From Gracilaria gracilis (lineage: Eukaryota > Rhodophyta > Florideophyceae > Gracilariales > Gracilariaceae), in NCBI GenBank assembly GCA_030374805.1, contig JARGSG010000183.1, positions 1,116,001-1,180,000 of the forward strand: 64,000 nucleotides of DNA. The letters run 5' to 3'. A model generated the notes under the pieces. The model was not told the DNA's origin and did not search any database. It saw only the letters and a list, made by a program, of their open reading frames with translations. Made by a program: the position numbers and the translations under genes. This document shows positions 8,032 through 19,200 of the stretch, piece after piece. Positions within the stretch are counted from its first letter, which is position 1; the number at the start of each line of letters is the position of its first letter.

Positions 8032-10284
8032 ATGTCTGCCCAAACACAAAAGCGGTTTCGGAAGCGAGGTGGTGCGAAGAAGAAGAAGAAAATCAGAGAC
8101 ATATCAGAAGGGGCAGACGAACAGCCGCTCAAGCCTATACACCACTCAAATTCGACACCATCAAGCTACTTTTCAGGCTTCACCGCTGCTCAAGAGAACA
8201 GGCTAGACAATGAGCTTGAAAGTTATCTGAAAAAACTGCAAGATGAACTCGAAGCCCTTGATCCTGGTGCTGAGATCGCTACAAAATGGCAGCCCCACCA
8301 ATCTGAAGATGAACCACCATCAGTTTTGCTCGCACGGAACGCGCTTCGGGAATTATCTTCTCGTGTAAGCGAATTAGTCCGTGACAATTATGCTTCTCGT
8401 ACATTAGAAGCTTTACTTCGATGCGCTAAGGATTCCGAAGTGCTTTCAACGTTTCTTCAAGCCCTCCTTGACTGCGGCCCAGATAGGGTCGCCGATATGG
8501 CCATGCACAGATGCGCAAGCCATGTCCTTCAAACCAGCATTCACGCCTTACGCCAGATATCAGATGGGGAGAAGAAATCTGCTATAGAGAATCTTGGTAT
8601 GACTGTGTCATCGTGGGCAGATGAGCAGATTCTAGACGTCCTTCGGAGTCCTTCTGGAAGTCATGTATTTCGTTCTACGTTGGCCACACTTGCTGGTTTA
8701 CCAGATGATGAGCCACGAGAAGCAAGGCTTGATGACTCAAGCCCAGGAAAAATCGAGAACTATATAAAAACGTATGGGAAAGAAGTTCCCGAGGAATGGC
8801 TTCAAATAGTGCGATCTATAGGTATTAGGCTTCTGGAATCCACTTCTCTATCAGTTGCGGATATGCTTTGGGAGCCAGCTTCGTGTGCAGCTCTACAGGC
8901 ACTTCTATCTGCTCTTGCAGTTACGGACAAGTCCGTCGTAAAGGGAATTGGACAAAGAGCAATTGAAGCGAACTTTGATCGCATGATCCATGATAGTTGC
9001 GGCAGTAGATTCTTGGAACGATTAATTCTAATTCTCGGTTATGAAGCGGTCAAAGGCCATGCAAAGGGGAAACTCGCTGAGTTCGCCGGTCATCCGAAGG
9101 CAAACTTTTGTTTACAGAGAATGTTGCTTGGTATGAAAGGTCGTGGTCAAGTCATGTCAGCGTGGGACGAGCTAGAGCCTTCAGTCCCTCAGCTACTTGG
9201 ACGTGGGAAAACACGCGAAGGTGTTGTTCTTGCGCTTTTGCGGATCACCGAAGCAGAAGGAGATGAGAACTGTCGGAGACGAGCAACCCGATCCGTAATT
9301 AGAGCAGTAGGTGCTATTGGGAAAAAGACATCACAGCTTGCGGGATTTCTGGCTCTTGGATCTGAAGAAATGTGGGAAAAATGGAGAAATGCAGTACGAG
9401 ATTCTCAGAGAGGAGACTTGGGTCTAAATGGGAAGAATACTGACGAGCTTCGAGTCCCATATCGTTTTCCATCCCCCCAATTGCTAGGAACTCTAATGGC
9501 CCGTTGCTTAATGCGTTTCGCGGGTGGCCCAGGTCAATCGGCACGTGATTCAATGGCGACTCTAACTTCATTGGAGCTACTGGCTCTGACTGGGAATCCA
9601 GTTGGAAGTCGACTTGTTGAACAATGGATAGGGGATACAGATCTTGAGAGAAGCTGTAAGAACGCTGGTAGGTGGCTGAAGGCGGCAAAAGAATGTGGTG
9701 ATACAGGAATCCTTGCGGTAGCGAGAAACCCATACGGCGCTATGGTATTAGTTAAGTGCGTACAGCATCTATCGGTCGATGAAAGAAAGAAGGTAATGGA
9801 TAAGCTTGTATCCTCGGTGGAAGCTCTAAAAGGTCATGAATTTGGTCAAGTCGTGATTCGAAAATGCCGAGTGGAACAGTACATGCGTCGATCGGACCAA
9901 TGGGAGCGGGAAGAGACGGGAAAGGAAACTCGTCAAAGGCTCTTTTCTGATATCATAAATGAGTCAGATGAAGAGCTTGTTTCTAGAAAGAAGGCAAGGG
10001 ATGTTAGTAATAGGCACTCTCATAAGCGCAAGCGAAAGCGAGAGGAGGCAAACGGGTTGGAAGAATCCAGAGCAGTCAGACTCGTCCACGCAGCAAAAGC
10101 CGCATCACATATCTCTGCAACGAATTCCGGAAGTGACGAGTCCATGGCAGATGAAGCAGTTCAAGGAGTTGAAAGCAATGGTTCTGGTTTAGCACCAGTT
10201 TTGCACGCGATAGAATCGATTGCGCAGTCGACAAAGTCCAAGAAGAAAGAAAGAAAGAAAACGAAGCGAAAAGCGCTTTCTTAA
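8032..10284 (+). CDS. NOP9: Nucleolar protein NOP9, Pumilio-repeat rRNA processing factor
   Basis: NOP9 binds pre-rRNA through a Pumilio-like superhelix and helps make the 18S rRNA of the small ribosomal subunit. The 750-residue protein opens with a Lys/Arg-rich block (RFRKRGGAKKKKK) suited to nucleolar targeting. It then shows degenerate Pumilio repeats, for example DNYASRTLEALLRCA, MHRCASHVLQTSI, SPSGSHVFRSTL, HDSCGSRFLERLI, HPKANFCLQRML, GNPVGSRLVEQWI and NPYGAMVLVKCV. The C terminus is a second Lys/Arg-rich tail ending in KKKERKKTKRKALS. Length and layout fit eukaryotic NOP9. It is read as a single exon from the ATG at 8032. Confidence 0.85.
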   Translation: MSAQTQKRFRKRGGAKKKKKIRDISEGADEQPLKPIHHSNSTPSSYFSGFTAAQENRLDNELESYLKKLQDELEALDPGAEIATKWQPHQSEDEPPSVLLARNALRELSSRVSELVRDNYASRTLEALLRCAKDSEVLSTFLQALLDCGPDRVADMAMHRCASHVLQTSIHALRQISDGEKKSAIENLGMTVSSWADEQILDVLRSPSGSHVFRSTLATLAGLPDDEPREARLDDSSPGKIENYIKTYGKEVPEEWLQIVRSIGIRLLESTSLSVADMLWEPASCAALQALLSALAVTDKSVVKGIGQRAIEANFDRMIHDSCGSRFLERLILILGYEAVKGHAKGKLAEFAGHPKANFCLQRMLLGMKGRGQVMSAWDELEPSVPQLLGRGKTREGVVLALLRITEAEGDENCRRRATRSVIRAVGAIGKKTSQLAGFLALGSEEMWEKWRNAVRDSQRGDLGLNGKNTDELRVPYRFPSPQLLGTLMARCLMRFAGGPGQSARDSMATLTSLELLALTGNPVGSRLVEQWIGDTDLERSCKNAGRWLKAAKECGDTGILAVARNPYGAMVLVKCVQHLSVDERKKVMDKLVSSVEALKGHEFGQVVIRKCRVEQYMRRSDQWEREETGKETRQRLFSDIINESDEELVSRKKARDVSNRHSHKRKRKREEANGLEESRAVRLVHAAKAASHISATNSGSDESMADEAVQGVESNGSGLAPVLHAIESIAQSTKSKKKERKKTKRKALS

Positions 10285-10806
10285 TGTTTAAGTATGTTAT
10301 CAGGAGTTTCAAACTTTGCTCTTGTTCACATCCTCAACCTTTTCGTACCCTTGGTAACCAACATTTTTTGTGACATACAAGGGTACATAATAACGCCAGT
10401 TTTTCTACTACACAATTCTTGATGTTGCCGCCTGACTGAAGTTTTGGACATGTGGGCTTCAAACTACAAAAGTTCCGCACAGTTGAACGGATGTGACGTG
10501 ACCGCCATGACATATCGACGAGGGCCTGCAATTTGACGTTGTCTTGCATGGCCGCGAAAAAGCATGTGACCAGGCATCATAGTAAGGTTTTCGTGAATTC
10601 AATGTGTTCTGTCTTTTGGTGTTACGTATAATTCTCAGCAGCTGTGGCTAAAACACATGCATTGCACGGAAACACGATGAAAGCATGGGATGAAAGCCTG
10701 AATCTCAAGTACTATGCACATGTACCTGTGTGAATAAACGAGATAGAATAAGGTGACTAGCAGCTCAAAAAGCATGGCTCTTCGGCATTGAAAAGGCGTT
10801 CGGGAA
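10285..10806. other. Convergent intergenic stretch between NOP9 and PH-kinase 1
   Basis: Both flanking genes end here, so this should be 3' UTR and terminator sequence. CGTACCCTTGGTAACCAA at about 10345 and CAAGGGTACA at about 10379 form a short interrupted inverted repeat. No gene is supported. Confidence 0.4.
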
Positions 10807-12066
10807 TTATGCATCTGCTTCCATTGGTTCTGGGCTTTCCAAGTCGGCTTCAAACTGACGGCTTGGGGTTGGGCGTGGGATAGTGGGATCCAATGGAGTC
10901 GGTGTACCTTGATTAGTAATCCATGGGTGATTAAGAGCCTCCTCAGCAGACATTCGCTTGTTGACATCAATGCAAATAAGTTTAGCGACGAAGTCCCGAG
11001 CTTCCGTGCTTATATATTGCCAGATCTCTTCCGGAAAACTGTAGCGCCCATCCAGAATTGCATATAAAACTGACTTCGTGTGTTTTCCTTCAAAAGGCTT
11101 GCGACCGGACAGCATTTCGTAGGTAACGACACCCAGTGACCACAGGTCAGCCTTAGTGCCGTACGTTTCATTCGTGACGACTTCACGAGCGCAGAAATAT
11201 GGTGTACCAACCTTCGATTCCAAAGCTCCTGTTCCTAGGAAGTTACTGAGTCCAAAATCAGAAAGCTTTGATACGAAAGGCCACTCCTTAGCGGACGTGA
11301 GAATGTTTTCAGGCTTGACATCACGATGTACAATACCTTTTGAGTGGAGATATGTAAGGCCATGCAAAATGTCCTTCACAATTAGTGAAGCCCGGTGTTC
11401 CGAGAAGTTGATACTCTTCGACTGAAGGACTTCGTAGAGGGCACCGCCTGGCATATACTCGAGAACAAAGTACAACTTTTCCGGTGTGTCGAAAAGATCA
11501 TAAAGCCGAACAATGTTAGTGTGGTTCACAAGCTTCAAAATTGCGAGTTCTCTCTGAATGAGAGTCTGACTGCGAATCTCTCGATTGTCTTTTGAAATCA
11601 CTTTGACAGCAAACTTTTCTCGAGTGTGACGGTCTCTCGCCAGAAGCACTTTGCCAAAGTGGCCTTCTCCCAACACCCTTGTAAACGCGTAAAAGTCTTT
11701 TATGCTCTTCTCGCTTGCATCCTTCAACGCCGTAAACCACTCATCATATTCTTCCGTCGTTTCAGGCGCGAATTCTTCATGAAAATCCCATGCGCGAATA
11801 GATATCTCCAAGCGTTCTCTGTTCCCAGCAATATTGGCATTCTGCAACCCAAGCTCCCACTCCAATTGATTCTGGTGGGACTGGTCTTTCTTTCGAAAAC
11901 ATCTTAGCGTAGAGCCATCAATTTCCAAATATCGGTGTTTCTTGTGTATTGTAAACAGAGGATTGTGCGTGAAGACGTTCCCTTTCTTCTGTAGATACCC
12001 AGCCTTCACATTGTTTCCATAGCGCAAGTTTGGGGCAGGGCCTTCTCCAGGAATCTCGGGGTTCAT
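10807..12066 (-). CDS. PH-domain serine/threonine protein kinase (CAMK/AKT-like), PH-kinase 1
   Basis: The 419-residue protein starts at an ATG (12064-12066). Residues about 20-120 form a pleckstrin-homology domain, from VKAGYLQKKG through HRYLEI to the closing helix EYDEWFTALK. This suggests recruitment to membrane phosphoinositides. A full kinase domain follows: glycine loop GEGHFGKV at 133-140, VAIK-type lysine K155, HRDVKPEN at 247-254, DFGLS at 270-274 and DLWSLGVVTYEML near 308-320. Family comparison favours the CAMK or AGC group. The usual APE is CARE at 292-295: the Glu remains but Pro is Arg. There is no long C-terminal AGC extension, only a Pro/Thr-rich tail of about 35 residues. 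Substrates are unknown. Confidence 0.9.
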   Translation of the reverse strand: MNPEIPGEGPAPNLRYGNNVKAGYLQKKGNVFTHNPLFTIHKKHRYLEIDGSTLRCFRKKDQSHQNQLEWELGLQNANIAGNRERLEISIRAWDFHEEFAPETTEEYDEWFTALKDASEKSIKDFYAFTRVLGEGHFGKVLLARDRHTREKFAVKVISKDNREIRSQTLIQRELAILKLVNHTNIVRLYDLFDTPEKLYFVLEYMPGGALYEVLQSKSINFSEHRASLIVKDILHGLTYLHSKGIVHRDVKPENILTSAKEWPFVSKLSDFGLSNFLGTGALESKVGTPYFCAREVVTNETYGTKADLWSLGVVTYEMLSGRKPFEGKHTKSVLYAILDGRYSFPEEIWQYISTEARDFVAKLICIDVNKRMSAEEALNHPWITNQGTPTPLDPTIPRPTPSRQFEADLESPEPMEADA

Positions 12067-13984
12067 ATTTAGTTTCCCTCGAACGAACTCAGAGAGCTCG
12101 ACAAGAAAGGTGCAGTTAGTTATCGGTGAAATGTGGTGCCGGTCGGTTATGGACTGGCTCTTCGACTCAACCCTTCAACTCTGCGCTGCACTCTAGGCAA
12201 AGATCGGAACAACACAGTAGGCTTATGACGCTAGGTCTCCAGTGACGTCACAACTACTGTACGTATATGTACATGTGCCTCAAGTGTCTTCTTGTCTGCA
12301 ATATCCTGTTACAACAAAAACCGCGAGACTCAGCTCGTCGAGACCTGAGCACTTGCAAGGCCTAGTAGGGGCGCAACATCCGTTTCAAGTGCTGACCACA
12401 GCAACCAAACAGTATGCCTGCATGGTTTCTTAGGACAACCATTCTGTGAGTGGGATGCGTGTTTCATTCTACTGGGCCTGACCCTCAGCCTGGCGCCAGG
12501 CCTAGCGAGTTGTTTTACGCAGATTTGACATTTTCTACATCTGCTGTTGTGCCCCACTGGGCATATCGCTCCAGCTGCAATTTGTACAACAGTATGATAC
12601 GGTTAAAGCTCGACCTGCAGGATTTTTTGTGCCTTCCACTTCGGTTGCGATGAGAATTGCAATCAAGACATGAACTCCCAGCTAACGAGCAAGACGGGAT
12701 GCTGCGTGTCTCTCTCATTGGCTTCCTCGACCTTCCCGAACGTCACGAAGTGGAAAGGCGACAATGAACTACACCGGTCTTAAGGAGTCACGAAGAACAC
12801 TGCTTCCACACACACACTCTCTCTTGCCCTCACGCGCTCATTTTTTAGCGCGCTAGCTAGAGATTAGTAGTGCCGAAAGGTTTCTGTGGAAGAAAGGTTT
12901 CTTTGACTCTTTTTCACTCTTCCACTGACATCCGCCAAGTTCGCAGGAACCACAATCTTCTTTCAAGTGATGACTCTTAAAAGTTTCCTTCGCCACATTA
13001 TTCAGAATATCATTCCTTACTACAGCGCAATGACTTCTCTCTTCTCTCTCTCTTTTGCGAGCACGGCCTCTTTTAAGAGGAAGACCAACGCAATGACTTC
13101 ACATCCTGAGTAGATCAATAGAACAAAGAGATAATACCTGTACAACGAAAGAGCCAAACCAGCCCCGTCACCATGTCTATATTGCATGCTGAAAGTAGAT
13201 AAGGAAAAAAGTAATTACTCAGTGTGCTACGATGAGCTCGCACCTTTGTAACAATCAGGCTGATGCATGGCAAAAGTGCATTTCGTTGCTAGAATTTCCT
13301 ATGCGAAGTAAAGAAATTGAATTTGAAAGAATGAAATGATATCATGAAGCATAATAGTGTTCGTTAGTCCGAGCATCGGGGTCCGAGGCATACTCTACCT
13401 CCCGAGTCACTAAGAAAAAGCCAAGCAAGGCAACAGCAGTGAAACGGACATACAAGCCCTGTTTCTGGTTTCTTGGTAGACCACCTGGGGCCGTCCCGAG
13501 TTTGTTCTGATTCAGTTCTGATTGTCCAGCTGAAATTAACTATGATTCATGAACATAATGTTATACCGTACGACTTCTACTTGCTTCTGAAGACCTCACT
13601 CTATTGATAGAAACTACTTCGGTACTGTCGGTCAACATAATCCTCCAACCATGTGTTGCTCAGTATCTCCATTTGGGAGCCAGGACAACGACGAAAATAT
13701 TCTTGAGGTATGCTCAGCATCACCTTACGCACACTCGTGCTTGACTCTTCGGGAAATAAGTCATGTTTCGAACCTCGAACTAAACTGAATTCTTTAGTGT
13801 ATAACAAGAACCTATATACAATAGACTCCCATTATTCTCTACATTTATGTCATTCGACTCCAGCGCGCCATAGGAGATAACTATGCATCGGAGCATTTCA
13901 GCAAGCTCACACCACTTGCAAGTTAAGATTGACACGCTCAACCGAGTCTTTCATAAGAGAAAAAGCTTCTGGATCACAATATGC
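12067..13984. other. 1.9-kb gene-free stretch between PH-kinase 1 and the BAR-domain gene
   Basis: No open frame here carries a recognisable domain. The part next to 12067 should be the kinase promoter, and the part near 13984 the 3' UTR of the BAR gene. I looked for tRNA-like cloverleaf sequence and found none that convinced me. A small RNA gene, or a multi-exon gene of very short exons, could be missed by eye. Confidence 0.4.
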
Positions 13985-15169
13985 TTAGGGCTTTATGCTC
14001 TTCGCAGCAGACTTGGCTCCGTATGAAGCGACCATCCCAGAGATGCTTTTGCTGGCGTTCTTCCCTGCACTGCTAAGGGCATGGGCGGCACTGCTTGCCC
14101 CTTGGGAGATATCAGACGCAATTCCTCCAAACGGATTGGAAGGACTCTTTTCATTTTTCTCATCACTGGCTGACCTGGACCTGGGTCGTGGAAGGGCTGA
14201 AGTCATGAGACCCGAGAGATCTTCATCATCAAAACTGCCTCTCTTTGCCGCTGCCAAGTTAGATCGCCTAGTGCTTCGCATTTCCTCCCAATTAAGCGTT
14301 AGACCTTTCGTGTACGGCATGAAGTCCTTCATGGCCAAAGAGACTCCGCGAAGCAAATGCTGTTCGGCCATAAAGTGGGATGATACTCGTTGCGCAAGCT
14401 CGTCACGATAAACATGTTCGTATTTGAGTGCATCGTCACAAAGTTTCTCAGACATGTCTTCGTACGTACGTTTAGCCTCATCAACCTTGGCCTGAGTAGC
14501 TGCGGACGGGTTTCCCCCACTAGCTAATTCTGCGTCTTGATCAATCATTGCGTCAGAATATAGCGTACGAACTATTTTGTACTGCTCTTTCGTTTCCATT
14601 ACCTTGGCCAGCTTGGCATCTTCATCAGGAGTGTTATAGGTCAAAGGCTTCTTGGCAGTATCCTCAAGATGCTCAAGATAGGAATCAAGAACTCTGCCCA
14701 TAGTTTCACGGCATCTGGACAGCACACGCTCCATGTCGGCAACCAGACGTTTTTCCTCCGGGTGTAACTCCCGAATGTAAGTCGCTTTCTCATCATCCCA
14801 CTTTCGTTGACCTAGTTCATCCCTGAAGGCATCCAGCATGGCCCTGTCTAAATCGGAAATGGTCTTTTGTGTCTCTTTGAGTTGGGTTTTGGCGCTGACC
14901 GCGAGGTTGTGAATGCGGGACTTCTTCGATTTTATTTCTTCAACTCGCTTCGATATGAAATCCACACGCGGATTGCGAGTTAGGGCTTCAGAACGTCATG
15001 AGGTTAGTTTCAAAACTGTTCTAAGATCATGCAGAGGAAAGGGAACACAACCGAGAGACTCGGCCAACTTACTAGTTCTTCTACCCATTCTGTTGAGCAC
15101 TCTTTGCTTTGCTTTGGCGTACATTCCTCCGATAACGGCAGCAGGCTTTCCTTTCCGGTCCTCTTCCAT
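13985..15169 (-). CDS. BAR-domain membrane-curvature protein, two exons
   Basis: BAR proteins bind and bend membranes as helical dimers in endocytosis or vesicle traffic. Exon 1 runs from the ATG at 15167-15169 to 15073, and exon 2 from 14985 to the stop at 13985. The 87-base intron (14986-15072) begins GTAAGT and ends AG. Joined exons give 365 residues in frame. Exon 1 encodes a short amphipathic, basic opening (MYAKAKQRVLNRMGRR) like the H0/first BAR helix. Exon 2 continues with long charged helices (VDFISKRVEEIKSKKSRIH, then later LVADMERVLSRCRETM and YEHVYRDELAQRV). The tail, about 90 residues, is Ser/Ala/Gly-rich and probably disordered. Exon 2 alone has no ATG start, only GTG, which supports the split gene. 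The family call is from helix pattern and could be a related BAR type. Confidence 0.75.
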
Positions 15170-15808
15170 TCTCGAAAATTGAAGGATTCCAAACGAACTT
15201 GAATATGAACTTTTATAGTGTAGGACAGCCGACAACCCTAGCCGATGGACTAGCTCAGAAACCGCCTTTTTGCCGGGTAAAACCGCACTTTGGGTACCTC
15301 AACAACAACCTCGTATTCGTGACACCACACAGGCAATGTCAGGAAGTTTAGATGATGTGGCGTACCTCTTTAAGAGTTCAAGAACGAAGACAACGAAAGC
15401 TTCTGGGCCGTGTTCCGGGCCTCCAGAAATGTCAAGCATGGACTACCAGACCAAACCGTTTCTTGTGCAGTGCTGGACTGGTGTTTCGCTGTTAGCCCTG
15501 CTGGCCAGCAGTTGCAACCAAAGCTCCTACTGTCCGAAATCGAATAATTCAAAATCATTTTGAGCGAAAACAATCCAACTCCTTTCCGTTTTATCATCGA
15601 ACTTGGATCTGACGATCGACCTGGACCGCATCTTCGGGGAGCACCCCTCAAGACAACAGACAGATACTCGGGACAAGAGAAAGCAAGTGTTGCACAACAC
15701 CTCTTCGATCTCTGGGCTTATAAAGCGACTATCACCAGAAGGCCATTCGCTCCAAGCAATTGCCTCACAGCAACCAGGAGGCTCGCCTAACGATTTCATT
15801 ATCGAGAG
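15170..15808. promoter_or_regulatory. Shared upstream region of the BAR gene and the small membrane-protein gene
   Basis: The BAR gene leaves to the left and the small three-exon gene to the right, so this 640-base stretch should hold both promoters. Open frames here use only TTG or GTG starts or lack motifs. No single promoter element stands out. Confidence 0.35.
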
Positions 15809-16243
15809 ATGTCCTCAGCGGCGGTAGTATTCGGTTTCATGGGGTTTGCTCTTGCGTCTTTTTCAAACGGAGTACGCAAACTGCCATTGATGAGAAGTAC
15901 GTGTTCAAACGCATGTTTGGAAACACGAAGGCTATGCTATTTTCAGTTCTGACACTGCTCTATGACACTGAATAATGTGCGAACCTTAGGACCATGGGAA
16001 CATGTACTTTACTCTGGTATTGGAGTATGGCTAGGGTCAAATGTAAAGGGGTATGTAACATCCACTCATGATTATTAGTTTTTCGCCTCCTTCTAACACC
16101 TGTTTCGCACCCTGCTTTGTTTGGTGAACAACAGTATGAAGGAAAGGGGCAGAGCCGTTGTGGATGAACATATGGCGAAGCGAGATGCAGCAGCAGCTGC
16201 GCGCGAAGCAAGAATTGCTGCTAGGAAGGATCCCGCACAGTAA
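15809..16243 (+). CDS. 85-residue membrane protein in three exons, possible mitochondrial complex I accessory subunit
   Basis: This gene is too broken up to appear as one frame. Exons are 15809-15896, 15990-16050 and 16135-16243. The introns (93 and 84 bases) start GTACGT and GTATGT and end TTAG and ACAG. The phases fit (1, then 2), and the exons sum to 258 bases, giving 85 residues plus TAA. Exon 1 encodes MSSAAVVFGFMGFALASF, a membrane segment, followed by GVRKLPLM. Exon 2 gives RRPWEHVLYSGIGVWLGS. Exon 3 encodes a charged Ala/Arg/Lys helix ending ARKDPAQ. The order of hydrophobic segment, RKLP..RRPW and charged helical tail recalls small plant mitochondrial proteins of the respiratory chain; that likeness is from memory and weak. 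The gene ends 49 bases from the convergent NUP160 stop. Confidence 0.7.
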
Positions 16244-16292
16244 ATCGTTTTACGTGGTGTTTGAATCGCAGCAGCATTGATCCGGTCCCGGT

Positions 16293-19200
16293 CTATCGTA
16301 CTATTTCCATGGCGTTTCTTCCAGTTATCGCGTGCCGACTGAGCTCTGTTTGCTCCAAGTCTTGGATGCGATCTTGGGAGATGCTTTTCATTAGAAGTAA
16401 ATGTTTTCCACATTCCTCGCGGAGCTCTGATATAAGGTCTTCAGCTTCAGGGTATTCCCCTGAGATTCGGCCAAGGGTATCAAACGTGGCATCTACAACA
16501 GAGTATGGTAAATTCACAGTCAAAGAATTGGAATCACCTGCCCTCTTCAGAGCTCTCAGTATAAGCTTCGCAGCGTCGAAGGGTCGACCGGTGCGAAGCA
16601 GAGCACGAACAACGCGCGCAACATCTCCAACAAAAGTCCTTTGTTTTTGATCCCCACTGCATTCAGGTCGAGCGCCCCAGGCGGCTCCATCAATAAGCCA
16701 CTGCGGACAGTGGGTAAGACCACTTGATACCGCTAATGCACTTTCCAACGCAACGGAGTACCATTCTCGCGAGAAGTTCTTCCAGTCAGTCCTGGCTTCG
16801 ACAGCAGTGAGCAATTGCTGTAGATGATCATATTCGAACAAGATGACATCCCTTCTTGCTGCAACCGAAGCAGCAACCTGAATCGTGTCAACAAGAACAC
16901 TATCGTTCACTTCTTCGACCCATGCCAGACATAGTTCAGTACAGAGCAACATATTATCAAATGTAGGCATCTTTTGCAATGTAGCAGCCACCCATCGTAC
17001 TCCTTCCTTGCTCTCAGAAAGGAAAGATGCACCGTTTGCCACAAGGTAGTGTATATCTCGAGAATCATCGTCCTTCTCCGGAAGATGAGATAACATCTTG
17101 CTGAGACATCGCTTTTGTGCATGCGCAAGCAGGAGTCGTCGAGAAACCCAGGATGGATTCACCAAAAGATGATCTGCGGCGTTTGTTAAGCGAGAGAATT
17201 TCGACTTCACAACATATCTATCAGATGGCGGTTGTCTTTGAATAGCAGAGGAAACGTACGAAAGGGCTGTTGACTTCATCTGCACCCAATAAAGAAGCAG
17301 TCGTGCTTGTTGCTGACTTCTTGTAATTTTGGACCTCTGCCCACTAATTGCATTCCTTATACTGCGGAGTCCTTCATCGCTTACTCGTCCTGCCCATTCT
17401 AATGCCGTTGTCGCAGCACTAACGTCATCTTCATGAAAGACATGCCATGAGTATACCAGTTCGTAATCGCTTACGACATCGAATTCGTCCATTTGTTCAA
17501 TATCTTGATCATGTAGCGTATTTGGATCAGTTGCTGCTCTCATTGTCATGTCAGTTATTGGTAAAGTCTCGGTGGCTCTTGCTCTTCTTTCCAAAGCATG
17601 ACCGCACATGACCTTGAGAGGACCAGGAAGCTTTTGCTCTTTCAGCCACTGCAGCTTGCCATGATCTGCCGTGGCATTTACAAGTAAGGAAACTGCATCA
17701 CGGAGAGATTCACTCTCAAGCACTTTGACAGAAATAGGTTCTCCGCCCATGAATGGGTCACTCAATATGGCCGTCAGAGCAGCTTCAAGTTCTCCAGCAT
17801 CGATGAATCTACTGAAGGCAGCGGCTCTCATACTTTCGTGCTTCTCTCTGTTCGGGGCATTTGACATACCCTCAAGTGCGCAAGAAGCGGCATGCTTGGG
17901 AGCGCCAAAACTTTCGAAGAGCCTTACACATTTTTCCATAAGCCAAAAGGCCAGCCTTCTCCACACAACTGAGGACGAAACTGATTCACTCAGGGAAACT
18001 GAACCATCTCGACTTAAGAACTCTTCCGGGTTAAACGCAGAAACTCTTGAACCATGAAGCTGTGCGGATTGGAGAACTGCCGAAGTTGCCAAGTCGATTA
18101 AGTATTGAGCATCGACCTTCACATCATCTGAGAAAGAGTTCTGTGCTTCATGCAGTTCATCGCACCACTTTTTTGCCAGCACCATACAACCGTACGCCTT
18201 GTCCAACATATCATCATTAGCTGCGGGATTTACGCCTCTACCATCGGACATAGCATCATCATCTTCATCAATTACAGTCTGCATCGATTTGAGCCGGTAC
18301 TGAAAAAGCCATGAAAGTCCGCTTGCATAGACTGAGGACATTCGATAAACGTTGGCACATTCACCAGCAACGAATCCTAGAGTCAGTACTTCACCCGATT
18401 CCAGAAGATTGCGAAGAAGAACCCCGCCTGGGGAAACTACAGCTATAGCCTGTTCAATTAGATTTGAGTACTCAAAGTGCTCATTTGGGTAAACCTGTAC
18501 ATCCTTCCCTTGGCTTATGATAAGGTCGGTCAGTGGCAGTCCAGAACCACTCTCAGATAATCTAACTGAAAGTTTCATCATCGACGTAAATCTTTCTCGG
18601 TACTCTGGCTTTATAAAACCACCTTTGAAGCGAGCTCCCAATTCCTGACAAACGCCATGGGACGCGAGTAATTGTGCAATATCCCCTCGGGATATCTTGA
18701 ATGCATCAGGAAAAACCGAGCACCTATTCGCTACAAGCTTTCCTTCTGCCTCTGTCTGGGAACGAAATACAGACACCACGCACTGCCGTGCTATTACCAC
18801 TCCAACACCTTTTACAACACACATGTCTCTGACTTTCATGTTCTCCTGTTTTTGAACCTGCTCTGCACGATGCTTAATGCGTTTCCAAGGAATCTGTTCT
18901 TCTCCTGATTGCCATTCCCTTAAAGCCGTATCAACATCTTGACGTGTTGCAGTTTGCGGGGTTTCCAGACGAAGAGCCTTGGCAATTGCGAACGGTGTGA
19001 AACGATGTGCCATCATCAGCGATTCCTTTCCGTCAGGTATAACGGAGTCATAGCTCTGCCATAGGCCGAAATCTTTGTCAAAATCATCGATAAGCGTCCA
19101 CAGCTTCCCAGAAGGAAGACCAGTACCGGAATCTATCTCATTAGCGACGTTGACCACGTCTGTAATTAACCCAGATTCCGTTGCTACGATAACGCTTTCT

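Noticed and set aside
12067-13984. tRNA or other structured RNA gene in the large gap
   Set aside because: I looked for cloverleaf arms and polymerase III boxes and saw nothing convincing. A covariance-model search would be decisive.
13985-14965. BAR protein starting at 14965
   Set aside because: The apparent start is GTG, while an upstream exon with ATG, a GTAAGT donor and matching phase gives a complete protein.
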